Both the position numbers and the translations under genes were made by a program. A DNA stretch of 64,000 nucleotides, taken from NCBI GenBank assembly GCA_963706515.1, contig CAVPMW010000010.1:248001-312000 (forward strand), read 5' to 3'. The notes beneath the pieces were generated by a model. It had not been told where the DNA came from. It saw nothing but the letters and a program-made list of their open reading frames with translations, and made no database searches. The DNA comes from CAVPMW01 sp963706515 (GTDB lineage Bacteria > Chloroflexota > Anaerolineae > Anaerolineales > UBA4823). Position 1 is the first letter of the stretch. The number at the start of each line of letters is the position of its first letter. Shown piece by piece: positions 27,544 through 36,275 of this stretch.

Positions 27544-29087
27544 GTCTCGCTGTCCTTCAAATTCAGACCAGCCATCATTGCACCCACGTTCTCTTTTTGA
27601 GCCTCCCCGACCGGGAGGATGCCCATAAACTTGCCTTCATACATTACTGCTACCCAATCACTCAAAGATAATATTTCATCCAGGTCTTCGGATATGAGCA
27701 GAACCCCTGCTTTTGCCTTTTTTGCCTGGATGAGCTTGTTCTGCACGAATTCCGTGGCGCCTACATCGAGCCCCTGACAGGGCAGATTCGCGATAACCAG
27801 CCTGGGATTGCGTGAGAGCACGCGAGCCAGGATGAGTTTTTGGAGATTTCCCCCGGAGAGATTTTTTGCCATCGTATCTGGACCCGGAGTGGCGACCCCG
27901 TACTCGGAAATGACCTCTTCGGTAAGCTTGCGTAAATTTTTATAATCGACAATCCCCCGCTGCGCGTACTGCCGGTCGAAATAATAGTTCATGGCAGTGT
28001 TTTCGACTAACGAGAAATCCGGGATCGAGCCTACGTGAATGCGGTCCGAAGGAATATAGCCTATCCCCAGCTGCCATCTTTCCAAAGCGGAGGCATGAGT
28101 GATATTTTTACCGTCCAATATCAGCTTGCCTTCTTGCGCCTCCCGCAGCCCGGCCAGAGCTTCGACCAGCTCCTGCTGTCCGTTACCGGAAATCCCAGCG
28201 ATGCCGAATATTTCTCCTTCGCAGATTGAAAACGAGACGCCATTCAATGCCTGAAAACCTTTATCGTTGAGCGCGGAAAGGTTATTAACCTCGAGAACAG
28301 GCTTGCCTCTCTCTACCTTAACCCGCTCTATCCTGAAAATTACTTCTCTTCCGACCATCTGCATGGCAAGGCTTTTTTCGGTCGCGTTCGAGGTCAGCAT
28401 ATGCGCAACGACTTTCCCGCGTCTCAAAACCGTCACCCGGTGACTGATTGCCAGGACAATGGGAAGTTTATGAGTAATGAAAGGAACGATGGCCAGCTCA
28501 TCCTTTGCCATGTTTTCGATCGATTCCAGCAGCTTCTCAGTCTCTTGCGGGGTAAGAGCCGAGTTGGGCTCGTCCAGGATGAGGATTTCAGCGCCTCGAT
28601 AAAGAGCCTTAATAATCTCGACTGCCTGTTTTTCCCCCTCAGAGAGCTGCCAGACCTTCGCCCGCAAGTCGATCTTAAACCCATAGCGAGTGCAGAGTTC
28701 GTTTGCTTTTTCCTCTGCGTCTTTAATATTTAAGATGATTCCCGTTTCAGGATGCCCAAGGATGATATTCTCGATTGCGGTGTGTGCCTGGACCAACTTG
28801 CGATGCTGGTGGACCATCCCGATACCCCGGTTGATGGCATCCAGCGGCGACCTGAATTTTACTTTCTCACCCCGGATATAAATCTCGCCTTCGTCGGGCT
28901 GTAAGAGCCCAAACAGGATATTCATCAAGGTTGTCTTGCCGGCGCCGTTCTCACCGAGGATGGCGTGGATCTCACCTGCATTGATCGCGAAATCGATCCG
29001 GTCGTTTGCCAGGACCCCCGGAAACCGTTTCGTTATGCCGCGTGCCTCCAGGACCGCCTCTCCGCTTTTTAGCCCTTGCAGAACCAT
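27540..29087 (-). CDS. BMP-family ABC transporter ATPase (two nucleotide-binding domains)
   Basis: A ~515-residue double ATPase. The first domain has Walker A GENGAGKTT, the signature LSEGEKQAVEIIKALYRG and Walker B ILILDEP. The second has a degenerate Walker A (GISGNGQQEL) and the signature LSGGNLQKLILARVL, the pattern of RbsA/NupO-type ATPases. The open frame begins with GTG at 29129, but I prefer the ATG at 29087 because AAAGGG precedes it. It lies between the permeases and the binding-protein gene, separated from the latter by two strong hairpins. Confidence 0.92.
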   Translation of the reverse strand: MVLQGLKSGEAVLEARGITKRFPGVLANDRIDFAINAGEIHAILGENGAGKTTLMNILFGLLQPDEGEIYIRGEKVKFRSPLDAINRGIGMVHQHRKLVQAHTAIENIILGHPETGIILNIKDAEEKANELCTRYGFKIDLRAKVWQLSEGEKQAVEIIKALYRGAEILILDEPNSALTPQETEKLLESIENMAKDELAIVPFITHKLPIVLAISHRVTVLRRGKVVAHMLTSNATEKSLAMQMVGREVIFRIERVKVERGKPVLEVNNLSALNDKGFQALNGVSFSICEGEIFGIAGISGNGQQELVEALAGLREAQEGKLILDGKNITHASALERWQLGIGYIPSDRIHVGSIPDFSLVENTAMNYYFDRQYAQRGIVDYKNLRKLTEEVISEYGVATPGPDTMAKNLSGGNLQKLILARVLSRNPRLVIANLPCQGLDVGATEFVQNKLIQAKKAKAGVLLISEDLDEILSLSDWVAVMYEGKFMGILPVGEAQKENVGAMMAGLNLKDSET

Positions 29088-29141
29088 ATTTACCCTTTTC
29101 TCTTTTCTAAAGAAAAGCGCTACGGACACATTTTACGAATT

Positions 29142-29257
29142 GGCATGAGGCTCCTTCCATCCGGAGAAAAGTCCTTATTTTCCGGAGCCTCATGCCATAA
29201 GCTTTGTCCAGGCATTGGAGCTCAGACTTCAAATTCAACTTTGAGCCTGGACAAAGC
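29142..29257 (-). promoter_or_regulatory. Two intercistronic hairpins between the BMP binding protein and its ATPase
   Basis: Hairpin A pairs 29142-29154 with 29184-29196 (13-base perfect arms, GGCATGAGGCTCC) plus inner pairing. Hairpin B pairs 29201-29213 with 29245-29257 (13-base perfect arms, GCTTTGTCCAGGC). They probably stabilise the binding-protein mRNA or limit read-through. The right arm of hairpin B is part of a 25-base sequence repeated at 46151. Confidence 0.65.
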
Positions 29258-29264
29258 ACTAGGA
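29240..29264 (+). repeat. 25-base repeat, copy 1
   Basis: Identical over 25 bases to 46151-46175; the core is GAGCCTGGACAAAGCACTAG. Here it forms the right arm of an intercistronic hairpin. Confidence 0.7.
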
Positions 29265-29317
29265 TATATTGGTTATCGGTCAATCATCCCGAATTTGCTG
29301 GGTGGACGAACTTCCCG

Positions 29318-30656
29318 TCAATCCAGGATATTCAGGCCTTCCAGGTCAAAGTTAAATTTTGAAAGCAGCCACTCATCCGTCGGATTGACGCCGGCTTCCT
29401 TGACCACAGTCCCCTTAGCGGGAATTGGCAAGCCCTCCAGCTCCAGACCTGTCCCGTTGCTGACGAACTGGTGCTCGAAGAACGGGTCCCATACTCCGTC
29501 GATCATCTGGCTCCTTCTCTGAGCGACGAGATCGACGATCTCTTTCGGGATTAAGGGCAAAGCCTTGGGACTGATCGCGTCGACGCCAAGCTTACCATCA
29601 TTCATGAGGTCGACAGCATATTCCTCCGTTCCATCTGCCAGGGTCATCTTATCGGACATCCCCATGTAGAGGACTTGATCCGGATTCTTATCACCTGCCC
29701 AGTAGCTCTTAAGAACCTTTTCGAAGAGGACTTCCCAACGGGTGTCGAAGGAGACTGCTACGGTATCCAGGTTCCCCCAGCCGTATTCCCCTAATGGTGT
29801 CCATATCCTTCCCAACGAACCAGATGCCCTTCTTCGTAGCTACGTCCAAAGGCGATCCGGAATCGGTCTGCTGGGTGATGACGTCGACCTTGTACTGGTC
29901 AACCAGGGTGTTGGCGATATCCGCCTCAGACGTTGGGTCGTACCAGCTGCCAACGTACTTCGAATACACTTTGACGTCTTTATTCAGCAGCTTGGCGGCA
30001 TCCTGTACTCCCAGATAGAAGCCTGCGACACGCCGGATAACCTGGACGTTCGGGAATGCCGATACGATCCCGATGTTGCCCGTTTTGGTCAACGCACCTG
30101 CGATGAGCCCCTCGAGGTAGAGCGCCTGATACTGCCGGGGGAAATACCTGATGAAGTTGCTTTTCGCTGATACATCACTGGCAATGACTGACATAAAGTA
30201 ATCGTCGGGGTATTTATCGGCGATATCCTTCAGGGGCATTCCGATGAATTCAGCGTTGCCCACGACGATATTGGCGCCCTGGGCGATCATCTCTTCGGCG
30301 AAGGGGACCGTCTGGTCGGGGGTGACGTTTTCCCTATAGACGTATTTCAGGTTGGGATATTTAGCAATGAGGCGCTTTGCGGCGCGATCCTGGGCTCCAG
30401 ACCAGGTTGTACCGGCAATCGGGCTAAAGTGCTCGATCGCCAGAGTGGTAATTTTATTGGACTCTACAGGCACCTCGACGGTTGAGACGACCGTCTTTTC
30501 TACCTCGACGGTTTTGACGACTTCCTTGGGGACTTCAACAGTTGTAACCACCTCGACAGTTTGTATGACTGTCGCCGGAGTGGGTTGGGCGCAAGCACCG
30601 AGGACCAGGCTTGCCACCATAACGACTGCGAATAAGACGCTAATCTTTTTGCTCAT
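29318..30656 (-). CDS. BMP-family substrate-binding lipoprotein (frameshifted)
   Basis: The pieces are 30656-29709 and 29815-29318, together ~440 residues. The signal peptide ends LGAC with Cys at residue 22. A repetitive Val/Glu linker (TVEVVTTVEVPKEVV) tethers the domain. The BMP/Med fold follows: FAEEMIAQGANIVVGNAEF, GALTKTGNIGIVSAFPNVQV, TQQTDSGSPLDVATKKG. The frame switches at ~29790 in a GGGG run: removing one G gives KDMDTIREYGWGNLDT. The family binds nucleosides, purines and related ligands. It is first in the transporter part of the operon. Confidence 0.88.
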
Positions 30657-30797
30657 GCCTTCATTCTCCTATCCTCACATTGATTAAAGAGACTGCATTA
30701 TCGATTATTTACGAATAGTTCGGCATTTACAATTTCCTTTTTTCACCTCCTCTCTCTTATGCGTTCACGGCGTCGAGGGCGATTCCGTTAGCCCACC

Positions 30798-30819
30798 AGG
30801 TAGAAAAAGCGTTCTACCT
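30798..30819. repeat. Short hairpin between coxG and the BMP binding-protein gene
   Basis: An 8-base perfect stem (AGGTAGAA) with a 6-base loop in the 194-base gap. There is no T tract. It may be a weak terminator for the hydroxylase genes or part of the leader of the transporter genes. Confidence 0.35.
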
Positions 30820-30850
30820 ACTTTACAGAAGCCTTAAAGGTTTAGCTCCC

Positions 30851-31474
30851 CTAATTGGTGCCGATCCAAATTGCGGCGATTATCCCGGCGATAACTAAAA
30901 TTGCAATAACGATCCAAATTATTCTTGAAGTAGTGAAAATCTCACCCGCCATATCTTTAGCTACCGCGGTCATAAACTGGCTCTCTGTCGGAGGCGTATA
31001 CTCGACTTCTTTCCCTTCAGCTTTGGCAGTGACACGCGCCTGCAAAGCCATGTCTAAGGCTTCTAAACCCTGGCGGATCATGCTCTTGCTTGCCGTATCC
31101 AATAAGCGCTGTCCAACGCTGGCCAGCCTCCCTCCAATCTGGACGTCGCCATCGTAAGTCATTAATGTTGTCTCGTCACCCTTGTCGCTTAAGACTACAT
31201 TCCCGGTTCCATTGATGAATCCAGGGCTGCCTCTTCCATCCACTGTCAGAGTGCAGGACTCCGGTGGAACCTCATTAGAGACGACCAGCCGTCCTGAAAA
31301 GAGCCCGGCAACCGGTCCCACCCTGACGTTCATTTCTCCGGCGTATTCATTTTCCCCAACCTTATCCAGGCTTTTTGTACCTGGTAAGGCTGTAGCCAGC
31401 ACTTCTGGATCACGGACGATCTCCCAAACATCCTCCCGGGGACCGTTGAAGATATACTCGCCTCCAATTTTCAA
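30851..31474 (-). CDS. coxG: CoxG-like SRPBCC protein with C-terminal membrane anchor
   Basis: A 207-residue protein. The SRPBCC domain (about residues 1-150) starts MKIGGEYIFNGPREDVWEIV and contains ALPGTKSLDKVGENEYAG. A C-terminal membrane helix follows (about residues 184-204). In CO dehydrogenase systems CoxG links the soluble hydroxylase to the membrane quinone pool. The neighbour here is a CoxL-type enzyme of another specificity, so a similar electron-delivery role is inferred. Its start overlaps the CoxL stop by 4 bases. Confidence 0.88.
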   Translation of the reverse strand: MKIGGEYIFNGPREDVWEIVRDPEVLATALPGTKSLDKVGENEYAGEMNVRVGPVAGLFSGRLVVSNEVPPESCTLTVDGRGSPGFINGTGNVVLSDKGDETTLMTYDGDVQIGGRLASVGQRLLDTASKSMIRQGLEALDMALQARVTAKAEGKEVEYTPPTESQFMTAVAKDMAGEIFTTSRIIWIVIAILVIAGIIAAIWIGTN

Positions 31475-33816
31475 TTCGACTTCTCCTTATTCTGAAGTAG
31501 CTCGTAGAGCCGGTTGGGGCTGAGCGGTGTTTCGAGTATCTCTAAATTGTATTCAGGCAGGGCATTCTCCAATGCTTGTGCGAACAGCGCCGGAACTGGG
31601 ATCGCCCCAGCCTCGCCTGCACCTTTACTACCCAACGGGTTAAGAGGGGATGGGGTCTCTTCGTGGCCCACAATAATCCGAGGCACTTCTGTAGCCGTGG
31701 GGATCAGATAATCTGCCAGGGACGCATTGAGCAGCTGGGCGTTTTCATCGTAAACCAGTTTTTCATAATAAGCATTGCCGATGCCCATGGCAACGCCGCC
31801 ATGGATTTGACCTTCCAGGATCAATGGATTTAGTATCGTCCCGCAGTCTTCGACCACTACGTAGCGTTTTATCTCTACCATCAACGTTTCTGGATCGACT
31901 TCAAGGATCATGGCATGCGTGCCAAAGGCAGTGGCACCATATTTCGGTCCAAAGTAAGCCGTAGCTTCCAGGCCGGGTTCTGTGCCAGGTTCGACTGCGC
32001 CGCGCAGGGGATTCGCCAAGGAGGCCAGCTCAGCTAAACTGATCGATAAGCGGGGGATATCTGCAACCTGCACCATCCCGCCTTCCAGCTCAAGCTCATC
32101 TGCAGGTGCTCCCAATTTTTCGCTCGCTAATTTGAGTATCTTCTCGCGCACTGCTACTGCCGCACTGTAAATAGCATTGCCTGCTACTACAGCCCCTCGA
32201 CTGGCAAATGTGCCGGTCCCCCAATGAAACTCAGCTGTATCGCCAGTAACTAAATGTACATCTCGAACAGATACCCCTAATTGATCAGCTACAATCTGGG
32301 CAAAGGAGGTGAAGTGACCTTGCCCTTGTGTGCCAACGCCTGTCGCTACGCTGATCTGACCATTAGCCCCAACCGTGATCCTTGCCCCTTCATATGGACC
32401 AACACCGGTCGTCTCGATGAACGAAACGACGCCAATGCCCACGTGACGACCTTCTGCACGCAAACGTGGCTGTTCTTCCTTGACGAATTGATCATAACCG
32501 ATTAAATTTGCGGCTTTATCCAAGACCGGTTGGTAATTTCCGCTATCGAAGATCAGCGGAGAAAATGCCTGGTCGATGATGCAGTGTTCATATGGAAATG
32601 CATCTGGGGGAATATAATTTCGTTTTCGAATTTCGATTGGACTCAAACCCAGCTGTTTTGCTGCCAGGTCCAATAACCGTTCGACAACATAGATTCCTTG
32701 TGGGCGACCTGCCCCCCGTATAGGCGTGGCAACGATCTTGTTAGTAAAAACAACTTTTATCTCAGAATAGTAGTTGGGAACATCATAGGCACCCATCGAG
32801 TGGTTTTGGGTATTCAGTGGAATGGTCAAGCCATAAGGATCATACGCGCCCGTATCGTGGAGGAAGTTATCCTGGATGCCCAAGATCCGCCCCTCCTGGG
32901 TAAGGGCCATCTCAGCATCATGGATCTGTACTCGCTCCTGGGTGGTGGCATAAAAGTTTTCTCGGCGATCCTCGATCCACTTGATCGGCCTGGCTAATTT
33001 AACTGCAACCCAGGGAATGACCATCTCCTCCGGGTAAAACATTATTTTTGGACCAAACCCTCCACCGACGAACGGCGCGATCACCCTTACCTGATGCTCG
33101 GATAGGCCAAGTCTTGAGGCCAAACCGTTGCGGATCGGGATGGGTGCTTGGGTTGTATCCCAGACCGTCAGGTGCTGGCTTTTCGCGTCCCAATCCGCTA
33201 CGATCCCCCGGTTTTCCATCGCCGCCGCTGCACCCCGGTCGATGATAATTCGTCTTTTAATGATTAAATCTGCCTCTTCTCGGCACTTGCTATAATCCCC
33301 TTTTACCTGGACCATCTGGGCGGCTAAATTTGACCCAAGGTCATCATGGATCAGCACACTTCCGGGCAGCAATGCTTTTTCAAGATCAGTCACCGCCGCT
33401 AGAGGCTCCAGGTCAACGATAATTTCTTCGACGGCATCCTCAGCGATATAGCGGCTTTCGGCAATCACCACTGCAATGGCCTCGCCAGCATGCCTGACTT
33501 TGTCTTTAACCAAGGGCAACTGTGTACGAACATTGAATAATATCTCTTCGGCGTTCGGCGGGGGCGAGACTAAGAGAGGACCGGGCTTCCAATCCTCGCC
33601 CATATCTTCAGCAGTGTAAATTGCGACGACGCCCGGACGGTTGCGCGCAGCGGTTGCATCAATACTTTTAAGGCGTGCGTGGGCGTAATCACTGCGTAAA
33701 AAAGCTGCATGCAGCATTCCAGGGATATTGACATCATCCACGAAAAGCGCTTGCCCGGTTAGCAGACGAGGGTCTTCATTACGTTGAATTCGCTTGCCTA
33801 CGTATTTCGATGACAC
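31471..33816 (-). CDS. Molybdenum hydroxylase large (Mo-pterin) subunit, left arm
   Basis: A 781-residue xanthine-dehydrogenase-family subunit that carries the molybdenum cofactor and adds water-derived hydroxyl groups to a substrate, usually an N-heterocycle or aldehyde. Seen: GGGFGPK near residue 255, RGAGRPQGIYVVER near 390, the cofactor loop GVGTQGQGHF, and the catalytic Glu in KGAGEAGAIPVPAL near the end. The CO-dehydrogenase signature AYxCSFR is absent, so CO oxidation is unlikely. It follows coxS on the minus strand and overlaps coxG. Confidence 0.92.
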   Translation of the reverse strand: MSSKYVGKRIQRNEDPRLLTGQALFVDDVNIPGMLHAAFLRSDYAHARLKSIDATAARNRPGVVAIYTAEDMGEDWKPGPLLVSPPPNAEEILFNVRTQLPLVKDKVRHAGEAIAVVIAESRYIAEDAVEEIIVDLEPLAAVTDLEKALLPGSVLIHDDLGSNLAAQMVQVKGDYSKCREEADLIIKRRIIIDRGAAAAMENRGIVADWDAKSQHLTVWDTTQAPIPIRNGLASRLGLSEHQVRVIAPFVGGGFGPKIMFYPEEMVIPWVAVKLARPIKWIEDRRENFYATTQERVQIHDAEMALTQEGRILGIQDNFLHDTGAYDPYGLTIPLNTQNHSMGAYDVPNYYSEIKVVFTNKIVATPIRGAGRPQGIYVVERLLDLAAKQLGLSPIEIRKRNYIPPDAFPYEHCIIDQAFSPLIFDSGNYQPVLDKAANLIGYDQFVKEEQPRLRAEGRHVGIGVVSFIETTGVGPYEGARITVGANGQISVATGVGTQGQGHFTSFAQIVADQLGVSVRDVHLVTGDTAEFHWGTGTFASRGAVVAGNAIYSAAVAVREKILKLASEKLGAPADELELEGGMVQVADIPRLSISLAELASLANPLRGAVEPGTEPGLEATAYFGPKYGATAFGTHAMILEVDPETLMVEIKRYVVVEDCGTILNPLILEGQIHGGVAMGIGNAYYEKLVYDENAQLLNASLADYLIPTATEVPRIIVGHEETPSPLNPLGSKGAGEAGAIPVPALFAQALENALPEYNLEILETPLSPNRLYELLQNKEKSN

Positions 33817-33884
33817 TGAGCTCTCCTAACCTTACTAAATTCCAGGATATTTCGATAAGGATTACTGCAGTCCCGGCTCCCAGA

Positions 33885-34373
33885 TTAGCTCTCCGGATGA
33901 ACCGCCATTTTTTCTGCTGCTATCTTCACAGCATCCACAATATGTTGATAGCCGGTACAACGGCAGATATTGCCAGATATAGCATGTCGAATTTCCTGCT
34001 CGTCGGGGTGAGGATTATTTTCCAGGAATGGAATTAACGTAAGGATTATGCCGGAAGTACAAAAACCGCACTGCAAGCCGTGAGCCTCCCTGAAGCTTTC
34101 CTGAATCGGATGCAGGTTGTCGATCGTTCCTATGCCTTCGATCGTAACAATCTCGTGACCAGCAGCCTGTACCGCAAACATGAGGCATGAACGGATCGGA
34201 TCTCCGTCAAACAAGACCGAGCATGCCCCGCAGACACCGTGCTCGCAGCCCACGTGGGTACCGGTCAGACCGAGCTCATGACGTAAAAAATCACTGAGCA
34301 GCATTCGCGGCTCAACGCTTCGTTCATAACGTATATTATTTACCGTAAGCTCAATATCCATTGTATTGCCCAT
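33885..34373 (-). CDS. Molybdenum hydroxylase small (2x 2Fe-2S) subunit, left arm
   Basis: A 162-residue electron-transfer subunit. The plant-type 2Fe-2S cluster has GCEHGVCGACSVLFDG plus a distal Cys (SCLMFA). The second cluster has CGFCTSG...CRCTGYQHIV. It passes electrons from the Mo site to the FAD subunit. CAGGAGAGTAT precedes the ATG at 34373. Confidence 0.95.
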   Translation of the reverse strand: MGNTMDIELTVNNIRYERSVEPRMLLSDFLRHELGLTGTHVGCEHGVCGACSVLFDGDPIRSCLMFAVQAAGHEIVTIEGIGTIDNLHPIQESFREAHGLQCGFCTSGIILTLIPFLENNPHPDEQEIRHAISGNICRCTGYQHIVDAVKIAAEKMAVHPES

Positions 34374-34436
34374 ATACTCTCCTGAACGGATGGATATTTA
34401 AGAAAAACACCGGCTTGATTTTTCCACTGTGTCCAA

Positions 34437-35318
34437 TCATCTTTCCCCGCGGGCACGGTCGTATGCCTTCTGCAAGGCTCGATAAGCCAGGACTTCAGCC
34501 AGGTGCCGTCGGAATTCTGCGGAAGCATGGATATCGCTTCCAGGATCGATATCCTCTTGAGCTGCCGTCCTGGCAGCGAGGCGCATGGATTCGGGGGTCA
34601 ATTCCGCTCCTTTTAGCATTCCGACTGCCTGTTGAGCAGCGACAGGTCCATCGCCAACACTCAAAAATACCAGGCGAGCCTGCTGGCAGCGGTCATTTCC
34701 GTCCAGGGTTACTGCGGCAGCCACCCCAACCAGGGCGAAATCGTGTGGCCGGCGAGCCAGCTCCACGAGTGCGCTCCCTGTGCGTCCCAGAAGTGCCGGG
34801 AATTTGGCTTCGATCAGCAGCTCATCCGGCTCGAGGACGGATGTAAACAAACCGACAAAGAATTCATCCGCCGGCACCCAGCGCTCCGCTCGCTGGCTGC
34901 GCAGCAGGAAGCTTCCTTCCAGGGCTACACTCACCGCGGTTAATTCTGCCGAAGGGTCGGCGTGGGCGAGGCTCCCCCCGAAGGTGCCGCGGCTGCGGAC
35001 CTGGACTGTGGCGATCTGCGGCATTGCATCGGAAATTAATGGGGCGCGGTCCGCTACCAGCGAGCTGCGCTCCACCTGGCTGTGGCGCGCCATGGCACCG
35101 ATGGATATTCCGTTATCTTCGTTCCCCCGGATATAAGCCAGCTCCGCAATGTTATTGATATCAACGATTATAGAGGGCTGAGCCAGGCGGAAATTCATCA
35201 TCGGGATCAGGCTTTGCCCTCCCGCCAATACTTTAGCGTCATAACCATGTTCAGCTAAGTGAGCCAGAGCATCATCAACAGTAGTCGGTGCAAAGTACTC
35301 GAATGGTGCTGGTTTCAT
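34437..35318 (-). CDS. Molybdenum hydroxylase FAD-binding subunit, left arm
   Basis: A 293-residue CoxM-like subunit. The FAD-binding motifs are AGGQSLIPMMNFRLAQP (about residues 32-48) and TFGGSLAHADPSAE (about 112-125). The C-terminal CO_deh_flav_C domain ends VLAYRALQKAYDRA. It accepts electrons from the 2Fe-2S subunit. Subunit order in this operon is FAD, FeS, Mo, then CoxG. Confidence 0.94.
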   Translation of the reverse strand: MKPAPFEYFAPTTVDDALAHLAEHGYDAKVLAGGQSLIPMMNFRLAQPSIIVDINNIAELAYIRGNEDNGISIGAMARHSQVERSSLVADRAPLISDAMPQIATVQVRSRGTFGGSLAHADPSAELTAVSVALEGSFLLRSQRAERWVPADEFFVGLFTSVLEPDELLIEAKFPALLGRTGSALVELARRPHDFALVGVAAAVTLDGNDRCQQARLVFLSVGDGPVAAQQAVGMLKGAELTPESMRLAARTAAQEDIDPGSDIHASAEFRRHLAEVLAYRALQKAYDRARGER

Positions 35319-35336
35319 AGATCTATTTCTCCTGGC

Positions 35337-36227
35337 TTATTGGGCATAGTGCACGCTCGCCTCTCGGGTTCGCTCTATAAATGTATCCAGGCTGGTCCCC
35401 GGCCTGTTCAACAGCCAGTTTAACACGTGCGGGCTGCCATACAAGCCATGTTTATCATAATAATCGAACATTTTAACCAGCGTAAGCAACTGGTAGTCTC
35501 CCAATTCCGAAGTTTTGAGTCTGCGCTTCCACTCATCAATCGTCAAACTTCTGGCTGTTACGGGACGCCCAAGGTGCTTGGCAAGGCACGCCGCAACTTC
35601 GTTTTGAGTGATCGGGGTCCCGGCTAGTTCATAAGTGGCGCCGGCATGCACGGGCTGCTTACCACCCGGGTAAACTTCGGTCAAAACGATAGCGGCAGCC
35701 AAGGCAACGTCCTCCAAATCGACCATCGATAAACGACTATCCGCTGAGTATGGCACGGTGTATTCACCCGTTTCCAGGATATCCTTCCAATTTGCCAGGA
35801 TATTCTGCAGGTATACCCCGGGCTGGAGGATGGTGAAGGCTAATCCGGACGCAAACAAATATTCCTCAACCTGCATTTTCTTCCAGTGGTGGGGCATTTC
35901 TTCGATCTGCGGGTGCAGAACTGAGTGGTACACGAAATGCGCAACACCTGCCATTTTCGCAGTATCGATTATATGTTGGCCGATCGAGACCTCATCGGGA
36001 TGGAGGTTAGGGCAGATATGATAAACGGAGCTTACCTCCTGCATGGCTCTGGTCAGGATCGCTGAATCGCGCATGTCACCCGCGAGGACTTCTTTTACGC
36101 CCAGTGCCTCTACCTCCTGGATCTGCTCCGCGCGAAATACCAACGCCTTTACCGGATATCCCATTTTGGCAAGCGTCCGCAGAGCTGCCCGACCGGTTTT
36201 ACCTGCCGCACCCGTGATCAGAATCAT
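35337..36227 (-). CDS. NmrA-like NAD(P)-binding protein (atypical SDR)
   Basis: About 296 residues from the ATG at 36227, which directly precedes the Rossmann motif ITGAAGKTGRAAL. A longer frame starts at 36257 but lies inside a terminator hairpin, so I reject it. Later features are FVYHSVLHPQIEEMPHHWKK and the ligand-pocket region LQPGVYLQNILANW. Relatives are NADPH sensors or quinone/isomer-type reductases. It stands between the cyclase and the hydroxylase subunits, so it may reduce a pathway intermediate, but no substrate can be assigned. Confidence 0.85.
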   Translation of the reverse strand: MILITGAAGKTGRAALRTLAKMGYPVKALVFRAEQIQEVEALGVKEVLAGDMRDSAILTRAMQEVSSVYHICPNLHPDEVSIGQHIIDTAKMAGVAHFVYHSVLHPQIEEMPHHWKKMQVEEYLFASGLAFTILQPGVYLQNILANWKDILETGEYTVPYSADSRLSMVDLEDVALAAAIVLTEVYPGGKQPVHAGATYELAGTPITQNEVAACLAKHLGRPVTARSLTIDEWKRRLKTSELGDYQLLTLVKMFDYYDKHGLYGSPHVLNWLLNRPGTSLDTFIERTREASVHYAQ

Positions 36228-36234
36228 ATGGTGT

Positions 36235-36271
36235 AAAAAGACCTGACGGGCATTCACTGCCGGTCAGGTCT
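36235..36271 (-). terminator. Intrinsic terminator/attenuator after the double cyclase gene
   Basis: On the minus strand a stem AGACCTGAC...GTCAGGTCT with further inner pairing is followed by TTTTT, five bases after the cyclase stop. It separates the cyclase-side genes from the NmrA/hydroxylase genes and could lower their expression. Confidence 0.75.
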
Positions 36272-36275
36272 GCGC

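Noticed and set aside
30851..35318. Calling the left-arm genes aerobic CO dehydrogenase (coxMSLG)
   Set aside because: The large subunit lacks the CO-dehydrogenase active-site signature and the neighbours are heterocycle-type hydrolases and a nucleobase-type importer. Only the architecture and CoxG are shared.
36228..36257. Upstream start at 36257 for the NmrA-like gene
   Set aside because: It would place the first ten codons in the terminator hairpin of the preceding gene; the Rossmann motif begins right after the ATG at 36227.
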